Below are positions 17,355 to 26,718 of a DNA stretch of 64,000 nt, piece by piece. The DNA comes from UBA10677 sp045654245. GTDB taxonomy: Bacteria > Bacillota > Clostridia > Christensenellales > Pumilibacteraceae. Under the pieces are notes generated by a model, which saw only the letters and a program-made list of their open reading frames with translations, did no database searches and was not told where the DNA came from. Made by a program: the position numbers and the translations under genes. Positions within the stretch are counted from its first letter, which is position 1; every line of letters begins with the position of its first letter. The DNA lies in NCBI GenBank assembly GCA_045654245.1, contig JAZOMX010000009.1, positions 93,227 through 157,226 on the forward strand, given 5' to 3'.

Positions 17355-19730
17355 TTATTTGATAGTTACTATTGTTGCTCCGCTATCGCCTTCCCCGTAT
17401 CTTCCGTAGCGATATTCGGCAACGAGCGGACAGGTTTTAAGGTAACCTTGAATACCCTTGCCTAACGCTCCAGTGCCTTTTCCGTGCACGATTCTTAAAA
17501 TTTTTGCGTCGTCTTCGTTGTTCATTGAGATTATTAACGGCTCAATTATTTCTATTGCTTCGCTTACTGTTTTTCCTAGCACCATAATTTCCCTTTCACT
17601 AAATCCGGACGAGGCTTTTTCGCCTAATAAGACGGGTTTGCTTTTCTTTTGGTGCGTAGTTTTTTGTTTGGTTGTGGAAATCGGTTTGCCAAGGTCGGAG
17701 AATTTTGCATTTAATTTTATTGAGCCAACCGTGATTTCGACCTCTTTTTTCTTAATGTTTATCGATTTGATTGTTCCTTCTCCTCCTACGGATTTTACCA
17801 CCGCTCGTGCGCCGACCTTAATTTCGTTTGCTGGTAACGGCTGACAATCTATCGAAATTGTTTCGCTATTTATGGAATAATTAATATCCTCGAGTTGGTT
17901 TTTGAGTCTCGCCACACTCAATAAAGATGCTTCGTCAACTCGCCTTTTCTCTTCTTTCATTTTGTCGAGGATTTCGTTTGCTTTTTCCGTAGCGTTTGCT
18001 ATGAGTCGTCTAGTTTCGGCTTGGGCGTTGCTGTGTATTCGTTCTAGTTGTGCGTCAAGTTGAGTTTTCTTTGTTTCGATTAATGCGCGTTCAAGTTGTA
18101 TTTCGTTTTTAATGCGCGCCATTTCTTCGAGTTCGGCAATCGATTTTCTTTTTAATTGCTCAGCGTTTTGCAGAATTTTCTCGAATTTAACTTTATCTTC
18201 AGATAAAGCAGAATAAGCGTTGTTTACGATATAGTCGCAAAGCCCTAATTTTTTTGCAATTTTTAGGGCGTTGCTTGTTCCTGGCATGCCTAAGATTAAT
18301 TTGTAAGTCGGGGACAGTTTTTCCTCGTCAAATTGCATACTTGCATTTTTTATGTTATTTGAAGTGAGCGCGTATTCTTTTAATTCGCCGTAGTGTGTTG
18401 TGATTATCGCTACAGAGTTTACTAATTCAAGGAATTTTAGTACACCGATTGCTAACGCTGCGCCTTCATCGGGGTCTGTTCCTCCTCCTAATTCGTCAAG
18501 TAAAACTAGAGAGTTTGCGGTTGCGTTTTCCGTAATAGTTTTAAGATTTACGACGTGTGAGGAAAAAGTACTCAGTTCGTTTTCGATACTTTGTTCATCT
18601 CCCATATCGCAGTAAATATTGTCAAATAAATATAGTGATGCATTGTCGCAAGGTAAGAACAATCCAAAGTATGCCATAAGACAAAATAGGCCGGTTGTTT
18701 TGAGTGAAACCGTTTTTCCGCCTGTATTTGGGCCTGTAATGAGTAGAATATTGCAATCAAGCCCTACTTCAACGTTGATTGCTACTACTTTGTTTTCGTC
18801 TATGAGTGGGTGTCTAGCGCCTTGTAATTTTACTTGTTTTTCGCGCGTAATTTGTGGGAAAACACCTTTAATTTTTGTTGAGTACTTCGCCTTGCAGAAT
18901 ACTACGTCAAGTAAAATGCATATATTTTGGCATAAAATTAGGTGATTATAGCCCATTTTTACGCGTTTTGTAAATTCTGCAAGAATTCTTTCAATCTCGG
19001 ACTGTTCTTCGCTTTGCAAAAATCTCAACTCGTTATTTAATTCCACTATAGCAAACGGTTCAACAAAAACGGTTGAACCCGTAGCAGACCTATCGTGAAC
19101 TAATCCTGGAATGAACGACCTACACTCTGCTTTTACAGGTAGGACGTATCGACCTTCTCTAATTGTAACCAAATTGTCTTGCAAATATTTTGAAGAACTA
19201 TTGTTTCTAGTGTAAGAAAGTAATTTCTCGCGAAGTTTTATGTTTAGGTTGCCTATTTTTCTGCGGAGCGAATAGAGTTTTTCACTTGCTTTATCGCTCA
19301 TCTCATACTCACTTACAATACTGTGTTCAATATCTTTTTCTAGCGAATGGTCTATAACGATAGAATTGACGAGGTCACGAAGTAGAGTTATGTCTTCGGG
19401 TGCTGACTGTATGGTATTTTTTGCGATGCGTGCGCTTTTTAGTAATTTGCCCACTTTCAACAATTCCGCCATATTAAGAGTAGCATCTACCCTTGCTTTT
19501 TCCAAATATTCGCTGATTGAATCAAAACCTATTATGGGGTTGAGTAAATATTTATTGAGCATCCTTTCTGCTTCTGCTGTTTGGTTTAACTGTATAAGCA
19601 CTTCCGTTCGCTCAAATGATGGCACGCTAGATAAAACGCGCTCCCGCGCGATTGATGAGGATGCGTAATTTGCAACCCGTTCTCTAACCTTATTAAATTC
19701 AAGTAAGTTTAGTGTTTTATTTGAAACCAT
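17355..19730 (-). CDS. mutS2: Endonuclease MutS2 (RqcU type)
   Basis: 791 residues. It has MutS core and ATPase domains but no mismatch-reading N-terminus. Walker A is ITGPNTGGKTVSLKT, Walker B is SLVLLDELGGGTDPDEGAAL and the signature is ITTHYGELKEYAL. A long coiled coil (about 510-620) precedes a KOW-like part, and the C-terminal Smr nuclease domain has LRIVHGKGTGALGKGIQ. MutS2 proteins act in suppressing recombination and, in Firmicutes, in splitting collided ribosomes. The ATG lies 3 bases after the U32 gene stop, so they are co-transcribed. Confidence 0.95.
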   Translation of the reverse strand: MVSNKTLNLLEFNKVRERVANYASSSIARERVLSSVPSFERTEVLIQLNQTAEAERMLNKYLLNPIIGFDSISEYLEKARVDATLNMAELLKVGKLLKSARIAKNTIQSAPEDITLLRDLVNSIVIDHSLEKDIEHSIVSEYEMSDKASEKLYSLRRKIGNLNIKLREKLLSYTRNNSSSKYLQDNLVTIREGRYVLPVKAECRSFIPGLVHDRSATGSTVFVEPFAIVELNNELRFLQSEEQSEIERILAEFTKRVKMGYNHLILCQNICILLDVVFCKAKYSTKIKGVFPQITREKQVKLQGARHPLIDENKVVAINVEVGLDCNILLITGPNTGGKTVSLKTTGLFCLMAYFGLFLPCDNASLYLFDNIYCDMGDEQSIENELSTFSSHVVNLKTITENATANSLVLLDELGGGTDPDEGAALAIGVLKFLELVNSVAIITTHYGELKEYALTSNNIKNASMQFDEEKLSPTYKLILGMPGTSNALKIAKKLGLCDYIVNNAYSALSEDKVKFEKILQNAEQLKRKSIAELEEMARIKNEIQLERALIETKKTQLDAQLERIHSNAQAETRRLIANATEKANEILDKMKEEKRRVDEASLLSVARLKNQLEDINYSINSETISIDCQPLPANEIKVGARAVVKSVGGEGTIKSINIKKKEVEITVGSIKLNAKFSDLGKPISTTKQKTTHQKKSKPVLLGEKASSGFSEREIMVLGKTVSEAIEIIEPLIISMNNEDDAKILRIVHGKGTGALGKGIQGYLKTCPLVAEYRYGRYGEGDSGATIVTIK

Positions 19731-19733
19731 AAA

Positions 19734-21944
19734 TTAATCTAATTTTTTGTTAAAATAACCACTTGTGGATTCTGGCCATAGTTTACCATTTGTGCTTAAC
19801 GCTGATAAAATTTGCATTTTTTCTTTATTGTTAAAACCGATTAGGTCGATAAAGAGTTTATTTAATGCTCCAAGTTTCCTTGTTGAAATACCGTCGATTG
19901 GTAAATTTCCTAGTTGTTGAGCGTAACAATTTGCTATTTTATAAAATCTTATTTGGAAACTTACGCCCGTTTCGTCTTTGATTTGTAATTCTTCTTGGTT
20001 ACACGAAACGCATCGTCCGTTATTAATTGTTTTCTTGGGACAATGCGCAAAATTCATAAGCGGAAATTTGCCGAACGCATATACGAAATTGTTCCCATAT
20101 TCTCTACCGTCGTATTCTGGTGATAATATTTTAATTCCACCAAAATTTGGGTTTATAATGTTTAATCCGTGACCTGGGAGTATGTTTTTACCTTTGCAAA
20201 ATTCGTAACCAGAGATATTGTTAATTATAACGTCCCTCACTTCTTCGTGCGATAAAATTTTTGAGATGATATCACGGTCCTTACCGCGCAAAATGGGAGG
20301 AATAACTAAAAATACTCTTTTGGGAAACTGCTTTATTTTCTCTACAATATCCTCTGAAAAGTTTTGTGGAAAGTAAGCGACGGCATCATAACAGGTAAAA
20401 TTCTTTATAGCGTCTAAGTCATCCGTTTGTACGATAATGCGTTCGTTTAACTCTTTGATTGTTGGGGTGATTTGCGAAAAATCAATCTTCTTTGTCTTCG
20501 TGCAATTGTTTAATTTGTACGAACTTAGTATTTTGTTATACAATTTTTCATAGCAGTTACGCCTAAAATCGTTTAGTGATGATTTTGGAACGAATATAGA
20601 ACCTGAGATTTTGGATGCAAATTCAGTAACGTTAAACGGATATTTGTCAGTTTTGTTAAAAATTGTGAGAAAATCCTTGTCTAATATCGGGGATTTATTT
20701 GCTTGTTCGATTATAAAGTCTGATGATGCTGTTACGGTAATACCTTTGCAAGTTAGAGTTGCAAGTAATTTATTTCCAACCGTCCCGTTTAATAGTATTT
20801 CTACATCTAGATTACGGGTGCGACTTGATATATTGTTCATATAATTTGTGTCGGTTGTAACGTTTACCTCGTCTCCAACTTTAATTTTGCCAAGATAAGT
20901 CGTTTCAAAACCATTTTCACGAATAAGTGCGCTCCCCACTTCTTTTCCGTTTCTTATAAATTTTATACCATCACCCTTGCAAAGAGGTTTGCTTAATTTT
21001 AGTTTAGCGACACTACTCTTAAGTGCGTTTACTGTGCCGATTTTTGCTCCGATATGTCCTTGAGTCTTTGGGTAGATAACGCTTGCTGTTGGGTTTAGAA
21101 GGTATCCTTCGCAACCTCCACCACGATTAAATAAAACGTCAAGGTTGGAGTTTCTTGGTTGTTTGCCAGTTTTTAAGAGTTCACTATAGTATCTAACCGT
21201 TTCTCCGACATATTCCGGTCGGCGCATCCTTCCCTCGATTTTGAAAGAGGTAACACCGGCGTCGACTAATTCTTGAATTGAGTTTGAAAGATTTAAGTCT
21301 TTTGCAGATAATAAATAACCTTTTTTCTCATTAATAGAATAGTTTTTTCTGCAAAACTGTAAACACTTTCCTCTATTTCCACTTTGCGATGCTATTAGGG
21401 ATGATATATAGCAATTTCCCGAGAACGAAACGCATAATGCGCCGTGAATAAAACACTCTACTTCGAGTGAAGTTTTTTTACATATTTCTTTTATATCATC
21501 AAGTAAAACCTCACGGGAAAGTATAATTCGCGTCGCCCCTAATCTTTCTGCAACTTTAGCGCCCTCGAGGTTGTGTATTCCTGCTTGGGTGCTTAAGTGT
21601 ATGATTATGTCTGGCATAATACTATGAAGATGCGCTAAAAATGGTAAATCTTGTATAATAAACGCATCAACACCAGCATTTTTAGCGTCAAATACTACGC
21701 CAACCGCTCTATCGTATTCACTTGGCTTAATAATCGTATTAATTGCGAGATATACTTTCACATCAAACAAATGACAGTATTTTACAGCCTCTATCAGTTC
21801 CTCAGAAGTAAAATTTCCCGCTTTTGCGCGTGCACTAAAAGCCGACGCGCCTAAATAGACGGCATCGGCTCCGTTAATCACCGCAGAACGTAGGGATTCC
21901 ATATTCCCTGCGGGCGCTAAAATCTCGCAACGATTTTTACACAT
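19734..21944 (-). CDS. Peptidase U32 family protein with DUF3656 (RlhA-like)
   Basis: 736 residues. The N-terminal U32 domain begins EILAPAGNMESLRSAVINGA and has the hallmark Cys-bearing segments ECFIHGALCVSFSGNCYIS and RGKCLQFCRKNYS, plus FKIEGRMRRPEYVGETVRYY. A long DUF3656-like C-terminal part follows. Despite the name, characterised members such as RlhA modify 23S rRNA (C2501 hydroxylation) with a Cys-bound iron-sulfur cluster, so an RNA-hydroxylation role is more likely than proteolysis. This function is inferred from the family. The start overlaps the pheT stop by one base. Confidence 0.88.
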   Translation of the reverse strand: MCKNRCEILAPAGNMESLRSAVINGADAVYLGASAFSARAKAGNFTSEELIEAVKYCHLFDVKVYLAINTIIKPSEYDRAVGVVFDAKNAGVDAFIIQDLPFLAHLHSIMPDIIIHLSTQAGIHNLEGAKVAERLGATRIILSREVLLDDIKEICKKTSLEVECFIHGALCVSFSGNCYISSLIASQSGNRGKCLQFCRKNYSINEKKGYLLSAKDLNLSNSIQELVDAGVTSFKIEGRMRRPEYVGETVRYYSELLKTGKQPRNSNLDVLFNRGGGCEGYLLNPTASVIYPKTQGHIGAKIGTVNALKSSVAKLKLSKPLCKGDGIKFIRNGKEVGSALIRENGFETTYLGKIKVGDEVNVTTDTNYMNNISSRTRNLDVEILLNGTVGNKLLATLTCKGITVTASSDFIIEQANKSPILDKDFLTIFNKTDKYPFNVTEFASKISGSIFVPKSSLNDFRRNCYEKLYNKILSSYKLNNCTKTKKIDFSQITPTIKELNERIIVQTDDLDAIKNFTCYDAVAYFPQNFSEDIVEKIKQFPKRVFLVIPPILRGKDRDIISKILSHEEVRDVIINNISGYEFCKGKNILPGHGLNIINPNFGGIKILSPEYDGREYGNNFVYAFGKFPLMNFAHCPKKTINNGRCVSCNQEELQIKDETGVSFQIRFYKIANCYAQQLGNLPIDGISTRKLGALNKLFIDLIGFNNKEKMQILSALSTNGKLWPESTSGYFNKKLD

Positions 21945-24328
21945 TAGCGTAAGCGAGCGCCAAATTTTTCGCCGAGTGCAGAAACGATATTATTCATACA
22001 ATCTTGAATTTCTGCATCAACGAGTGTCTTTTCTTCAGAGCGTAGTTTAATACTAAACGCTACACTCTTATAGCCCGATTGAATTTGTTCGCCTTTGTAA
22101 ACGTCAAATAACTCAACGTCCCAGAAAAGTTCACCACACGCGGATTTTATACAAGCACACAACTCTCCAACCGTGTATTTATCTTCTACGATAACCGCTA
22201 AGTCTCTATCGACTACGGGGTATTTTGGAATAGGCATAAATTTAATAATTTTTTTCTCGTTATCGATAAAGGACGATAGGTCAATACCTGCTACGAAAAC
22301 TTCTCCACTTATTCCAAAATTTTCAGCCGTTACTGGATGAATTTTTCCAAAGCAACCGATTTTTTTATCGCCACAAATGATGTCAGCGCTTATTCCCGGA
22401 TGCAAGAACGGACGAGAGGAACGAACTAAATCGTACTCAATAAAATCACCGAGGACTTCCGCAACGGCGGATTTAACCGTGTAGAAACTTTCGTTCTTTC
22501 CAACGAAAGCAATACAAAGCGTATCGTTTTCAAAAGGAAGTTCAGTTACGGGTAAACTTTTGGGAATATAAGTCTTTGCAATCTCAAACGCTCTAAAATC
22601 GCCGTTTTTTCTGCTTTGGTTGGTATAAACTACGTTTAGCATACTTCCGAGAAGTTGTGTTCTCATCGTCGAAAACTCTTCACTTAACGGATTAAGGATT
22701 TTAATAGCGTTGCGAAGCGGGTCGTTTTCCGCTAATCTTAACTTATCGCATTGTTTGGGGTTAATAAATGAATACGTGCAACATTCGTATGCGCCAAGCG
22801 CTACCATTTTTGATTTAATATCGTTAATATTCTTTTGACGAACGGAAAGACCGCCGACGGTAGGTCTAGCATCCTTAATAAAATCAGAAGTTAGCGAATC
22901 GTAACCGTAGAAACGGATAATTTCCTCCGCTAAATCAGTATAGTTGTCGATATCTTCTCTAAACAAGGGAACTTTGCAAGTGAGTTTATCTTGACTAGTG
23001 GAAACTTCAAACTCAAGCGATTTAAGGATTTTGACCATAGTTGCTTGTTTAACTTCGATGCCAAACAAGTCGTTGATTTTGCTGGAAGTAGTTTCAATCG
23101 TCTTAACGACGGGTGCCTCAACTCCGTCAGCGGTTGAAAGCGTAGTAATCTTTCCCGCTTTAAGTTGATGGAAAAGCGAAAGTGCTCTTTCTCTACCCGC
23201 TTCAACACTCAACCAGTCAACGCCTTTCTCGTAGCGAGCCGAAGAATCGGAGCGAAGTCCGAGCGCTCTAGAAGTACCACGAATACTTTCCTTTGCAAAT
23301 CTAGCAGATTCAAGGAAAACACAAGAGGTTTCCTCGTTTATACCGCTATATTCCCCACCCATAACACCAGCGATAGCAAGTGCTTTTTCCTCGTCAGCAA
23401 TAACCAACATTTTATCGGTGAGTTCATATTCGTTTCCATCAAGAGCAACGATTTTCTCGCCATTTTTCGATTTTCTTACGATAATATTATCTTTAATAAA
23501 GCGCAAATCAAACGCGTGCAAAGGTTGACCTATTTCCATTAGTACGTAGTTGGTAATATCTACGATATTGTTTATCGCGCGAATCCCAACGTGGCGAAGT
23601 CTATCTCGCATCCATTTAGGGGATTTTTCGATTTTTACGCCCGTTATTAAACGACCGGTATAAAGAGAGCAAACGGTTTTATCTTCAACGATTGCATTGG
23701 GAATCGCAATATTATCAACTTCTATGGTCTTATAATTAAACGATGGTTTTTTTGCTTTTTTTCCAAATATTGCCGCAATTTCGCGAGCCATTCCGTAAAC
23801 GGACTGACAATCTGGTCTATTTGCAGGAACGGAAATATCAAAAATGTATTCGTTTAAGCCTAAAACTTCGCGGATATCAACTCCTATTTGGGTGTCATCT
23901 GGCAAAATCAAAATTCCGTTTACTTCCGCGCCTTCGATAACGGAGTCGTCAATCATAAGTTCGGAGCCCGAACAAAACATACCGTAACTCATAACTCCAC
24001 GCAAAGGGCTGGAGAAAATCTTTTTTCCCGTAGGTAATTGTGCGTTATCTAGAGCAACGGGAACTTTATTTCCGACTGCGATATTCGTTGCAGCCGTAAC
24101 AATCGTAGTAATTTCTTTTCCAACGTCAACCATACAAACTTGAAGTTTGTCTGCTGATTCGTGTTTTTTAATATCTAAGATTTTACCAACTACGACGTTT
24201 TCAATATTGTCGCCCGTATATATTATTTCTTCAACCTCGAAGCCGATACCAAGCATTTTGTCTGCAAGTTCGGAAGGTGTGCACTCAATATTAACGTAAT
24301 CGTTAAGCCAAGAAAGTGGTAATTTCAT
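21944..24328 (-). CDS. pheT: Phenylalanyl-tRNA synthetase beta subunit
   Basis: 794 residues, the usual length. The N-terminal EMAP-like tRNA-binding domain (about 39-150; KHESADKLQVCMVDVGK) is followed by the B3/4 editing domain (GREIAAIFGKKAKKPSF start, DITNYVLMEIGQPLHAFD), the B5 domain, the catalytic-like core (QLLGSMLNVVYTNQSRK) and a C-terminal ferredoxin-fold anticodon-binding domain (KYPVVDRDLAVIVEDKYTVG). It forms the alpha2-beta2 enzyme with PheS, encoded 19 bases upstream. Both are controlled by the T-box before pheS. Confidence 0.96.
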   Translation of the reverse strand: MKLPLSWLNDYVNIECTPSELADKMLGIGFEVEEIIYTGDNIENVVVGKILDIKKHESADKLQVCMVDVGKEITTIVTAATNIAVGNKVPVALDNAQLPTGKKIFSSPLRGVMSYGMFCSGSELMIDDSVIEGAEVNGILILPDDTQIGVDIREVLGLNEYIFDISVPANRPDCQSVYGMAREIAAIFGKKAKKPSFNYKTIEVDNIAIPNAIVEDKTVCSLYTGRLITGVKIEKSPKWMRDRLRHVGIRAINNIVDITNYVLMEIGQPLHAFDLRFIKDNIIVRKSKNGEKIVALDGNEYELTDKMLVIADEEKALAIAGVMGGEYSGINEETSCVFLESARFAKESIRGTSRALGLRSDSSARYEKGVDWLSVEAGRERALSLFHQLKAGKITTLSTADGVEAPVVKTIETTSSKINDLFGIEVKQATMVKILKSLEFEVSTSQDKLTCKVPLFREDIDNYTDLAEEIIRFYGYDSLTSDFIKDARPTVGGLSVRQKNINDIKSKMVALGAYECCTYSFINPKQCDKLRLAENDPLRNAIKILNPLSEEFSTMRTQLLGSMLNVVYTNQSRKNGDFRAFEIAKTYIPKSLPVTELPFENDTLCIAFVGKNESFYTVKSAVAEVLGDFIEYDLVRSSRPFLHPGISADIICGDKKIGCFGKIHPVTAENFGISGEVFVAGIDLSSFIDNEKKIIKFMPIPKYPVVDRDLAVIVEDKYTVGELCACIKSACGELFWDVELFDVYKGEQIQSGYKSVAFSIKLRSEEKTLVDAEIQDCMNNIVSALGEKFGARLR

Positions 24329-24347
24329 AAGTTATTCTCCTCTTCTA

Positions 24348-25370
24348 TCAGTTAAACTGTTTCAAGAAACGCAAATCGTTCTCGAATTCTAGACGCATAT
24401 CGTTTATGCCGTGACGAATAGTCGTAATTCTATCTAGACCGATACCAAATGCAAAACCGGTATATTCGTCGGGGTCGATATCACAGGTTTCGAGGACGTG
24501 GCGATTTACCATACCTGCGCCCAAAATTTCAATCCAACCAGTGCCCTTACATACTCTACAACCCTTTCCACCACAATGCGGACAAGATGCGTCAACCTCA
24601 ACGCTAGGCTCGGTAAACGGGAAGAACGACGGACGGAATCTAGTTTTTGTGTTTTCACCAAAGAAAAATTGCGCAAATTTATCTAGGATTCCCTTGAGGT
24701 CGCACATTGTAATATGCTTGTCCACAACAAGACCTTCTATCTGGTGGAAAACGGGCGAGTGTGTTGCGTCAACGTCGTCGGAACGGAAAACTCTACCAAT
24801 GTTTATCATCTTAATAGGAGGCTTAACCTTTTCCATAGTACGAATTTGACCTGCCGAAGTTTGAGTTCGTAACAAAATCTTATCCGTAACGTAGAAAGTG
24901 TCTTGCATATCACGCGCGGGGTGATTTTCCGGCACGTTTAACGCTTGGAAGTTGTAGTAATCCGTTTCAATTTCGGGACTGTCAACAACCATAAATCCAA
25001 GTCTGACGAAGAAATCTGCAACAAGATTGCGAACTTGCGTAATGGGATGCAAAGCGCCTAGTTTTGCGCCTTTTTCGTCAATAGTAATGTCGATTTTTTC
25101 GCTCTCAAGTTTTTCGGCGAGTTCAGCCTCGTAAAGAGTCTTGAATTTAGCGTCGAAAGCACCCTCAAGTTTAACACGAGCGTCGTTTACAAGTTTTCCA
25201 GCGAGCGGGCGTTGTTCAGCGGGTAAATCTTTCATATTGCGTAAAATACCCGTAAGTTCTCCACTCTTTCCTAGAACCTCTACCTTGATTTGTGCCAAGT
25301 CTTTATTGCTTTTAACTGCTTTAATGCGTTCTAGAGTGTGAGCAATAATTTCTTTAAGTTTATGTTCCAT
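24348..25370 (-). CDS. pheS: Phenylalanyl-tRNA synthetase alpha subunit
   Basis: 340 residues. It charges tRNA-Phe together with PheT. The N-terminal coiled coil (about 1-90) is followed by the class II core: HPITQVRNLVADFFVRLGF, motif 2 FRSDDVDATHSPVFHQIEGL, FTEPSVEVDASCPHCGGKG and motif 3 GFAFGIGLDRITTIRHGI. The frame is open further upstream into the T-box, but the real start is the ATG at 25368-25370, with GGAGGA just before it. Confidence 0.96.
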   Translation of the reverse strand: MEHKLKEIIAHTLERIKAVKSNKDLAQIKVEVLGKSGELTGILRNMKDLPAEQRPLAGKLVNDARVKLEGAFDAKFKTLYEAELAEKLESEKIDITIDEKGAKLGALHPITQVRNLVADFFVRLGFMVVDSPEIETDYYNFQALNVPENHPARDMQDTFYVTDKILLRTQTSAGQIRTMEKVKPPIKMINIGRVFRSDDVDATHSPVFHQIEGLVVDKHITMCDLKGILDKFAQFFFGENTKTRFRPSFFPFTEPSVEVDASCPHCGGKGCRVCKGTGWIEILGAGMVNRHVLETCDIDPDEYTGFAFGIGLDRITTIRHGINDMRLEFENDLRFLKQFN

Positions 25371-25380
25371 TGTTCCTCCA

Positions 25381-25613
25381 AAAAAAATAGCCCCGAGGTA
25401 AAAAACCTCGGGGCGTAAATTTATTAACGCTGTACCACCCGAATTCGTCGAATAAAAATTCGACCTTTCGCGACCTATAACGCGGTCAAACGGACGCACC
25501 TACTTGTCAGCGCGCCGATTCAAACGGTGAAAATCTCTTTGCGAATATATCCTTTCAGCAAAACGGATACTCTCTGTCGTTTACGCAAATTCTTATGCCG
25601 TCGAAACATCGTT
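25381..25613 (-). promoter_or_regulatory. T-box leader (tRNA-Phe) with terminator, controls pheST
   Basis: Minus strand, in order: an AGAGAG-containing stem I, a likely UUC (Phe) specifier in ATATTCGC, the T-box core GGGTGGTACAGCGTT (25426-25440), then a terminator with perfect 10-bp stem (GCCCCGAGGT 25390-25399 / ACCTCGGGGC 25405-25414) and a T-run ending at 25381. Uncharged tRNA-Phe should favour the antiterminator and raise pheS-pheT (and downstream U32-mutS2) transcription. Confidence 0.92.
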
Positions 25614-25619
25614 ATGCTA

Positions 25620-25648
25620 ATTATAATACAAAGTGATATTTTTTGCAA
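25620..25648 (-). promoter_or_regulatory. Promoter of the pheST T-box operon
   Basis: Minus strand: TTGCAA (25643-25648), 17 bases, TATAAT (25620-25625). The expected start near 25613 matches the 5' end of the T-box fold. Confidence 0.75.
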
Positions 25649-25653
25649 GCGTT

Positions 25654-26310
25654 TTAAGGGATTAAATCAAGCATATCTTGTACTGAGGTAGAATTGAGAT
25701 ACGTTTCGGGTATTTTGCCAACGATTATACTGTTGAAGATTAAAACGTCCGTTAAACTATTTACGGAAGAGTTTGCGCGGGGCAAAATAATACTAGTGTT
25801 GGCGGATATTCTTATGTAAATTTTGTGATAGGTTTGATTTATTCCACATTCTGTAAACTCGGTTTTAAGTTCTGCGGTAACCGAACCCACCGGATAAACT
25901 CGCAAATTCACGAGAGGACCTTTTCCCGAAAGAAAAGTCATACCTGAAAGAGAGCCGATAGGTATGTCTATTCCCCGCATACCCATTTGCGAAATTTTTT
26001 CTTGAGTTAGGGAAATGGTTGATTGCACTAACTTATTAACCGTTAACGATTTTAAGGTTATATTTTTAATATTATTCTCGTGGTCGTAAGCGAAAGAAAC
26101 CATATCAGTATATTCCGGAGTGTTTTCAATCGCCTCTACTACCGCTTCGTTTATTGCGCTCATCGTGAGCATTCGCATTTCTTCTTGTGAAATTTCTTCC
26201 ATTATAGGCGTTATGAAAATTTTAGTGTAAACTAATGATAAAATTGCTAAAAATAGTCCGATGAGAACTATTTTTAGCCGTATTTTTTTGTTTTTCCGCC
26301 CTTTTTTCAT
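25654..26310 (-). CDS. yunB: Sporulation protein YunB
   Basis: 218 residues. A basic N-terminus and one membrane helix (IRLKIVLIGLFLAILSLVY) precede a conserved soluble part: INEAVVEAI, VNKLVQSTISLTQEKI, IDIPIGSLSGMTFLSGKGP and YHKIYIRISANTSIILP. In Bacillus subtilis YunB is made in the mother cell and is needed for efficient sporulation; the biochemical role is unknown. It follows spoVAE after 36 bases with no terminator. I see no good ribosome site before the ATG at 26308-26310. Confidence 0.9.
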   Translation of the reverse strand: MKKGRKNKKIRLKIVLIGLFLAILSLVYTKIFITPIMEEISQEEMRMLTMSAINEAVVEAIENTPEYTDMVSFAYDHENNIKNITLKSLTVNKLVQSTISLTQEKISQMGMRGIDIPIGSLSGMTFLSGKGPLVNLRVYPVGSVTAELKTEFTECGINQTYHKIYIRISANTSIILPRANSSVNSLTDVLIFNSIIVGKIPETYLNSTSVQDMLDLIP

Positions 26311-26346
26311 ATATAATATATATTCGAGAAAGACAGAAATTTTACA

Positions 26347-26718
26347 TTATTTAGATTTTGGCGAGAAAATTACACTTACGAGGTAACTTGACACCACAGC
26401 AACTCCTACGCCGAACGCTGTTTGAATCAAACCGCCACCAAACGCTCCGATAAAACCGATTTTTCTTGCCCACTCAATTGCACCGCGCGCAAGAGACGCG
26501 CCAAAACCAGTAATCGGTACGGTAACTCCCGACGAAAATATCTTTTTTAGCGGTCCAAAAACTCCTATCGTCTCTAAAACAATTCCCGATAAAAGAAAAA
26601 TTACCAAAATTCTAGCAGGAGTTAGTTTAGTTTTTACTATTAGTATTTCTGCTATCGTACACAAAACTCCACCTGATAAGAATACTAAAAAATATGATAA
26701 AATTTTATCCCAAATCAT
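26347..26718 (-). CDS. spoVAE: Stage V sporulation protein AE (SpoVAEB-type)
   Basis: 123 residues, about four membrane helices, with the family segment VPITGFGASLARGAIEWAR and a Gly-rich final helix region (GAFGGGLIQTAFGVG). SpoVA proteins sit in the spore inner membrane and move dipicolinic acid during sporulation and germination. SpoVAE and SpoVAC are homologous and share the PITGF motif, as seen here. The ATG overlaps the spoVAD stop (ATGA). Confidence 0.92.
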   Translation of the reverse strand: MIWDKILSYFLVFLSGGVLCTIAEILIVKTKLTPARILVIFLLSGIVLETIGVFGPLKKIFSSGVTVPITGFGASLARGAIEWARKIGFIGAFGGGLIQTAFGVGVAVVSSYLVSVIFSPKSK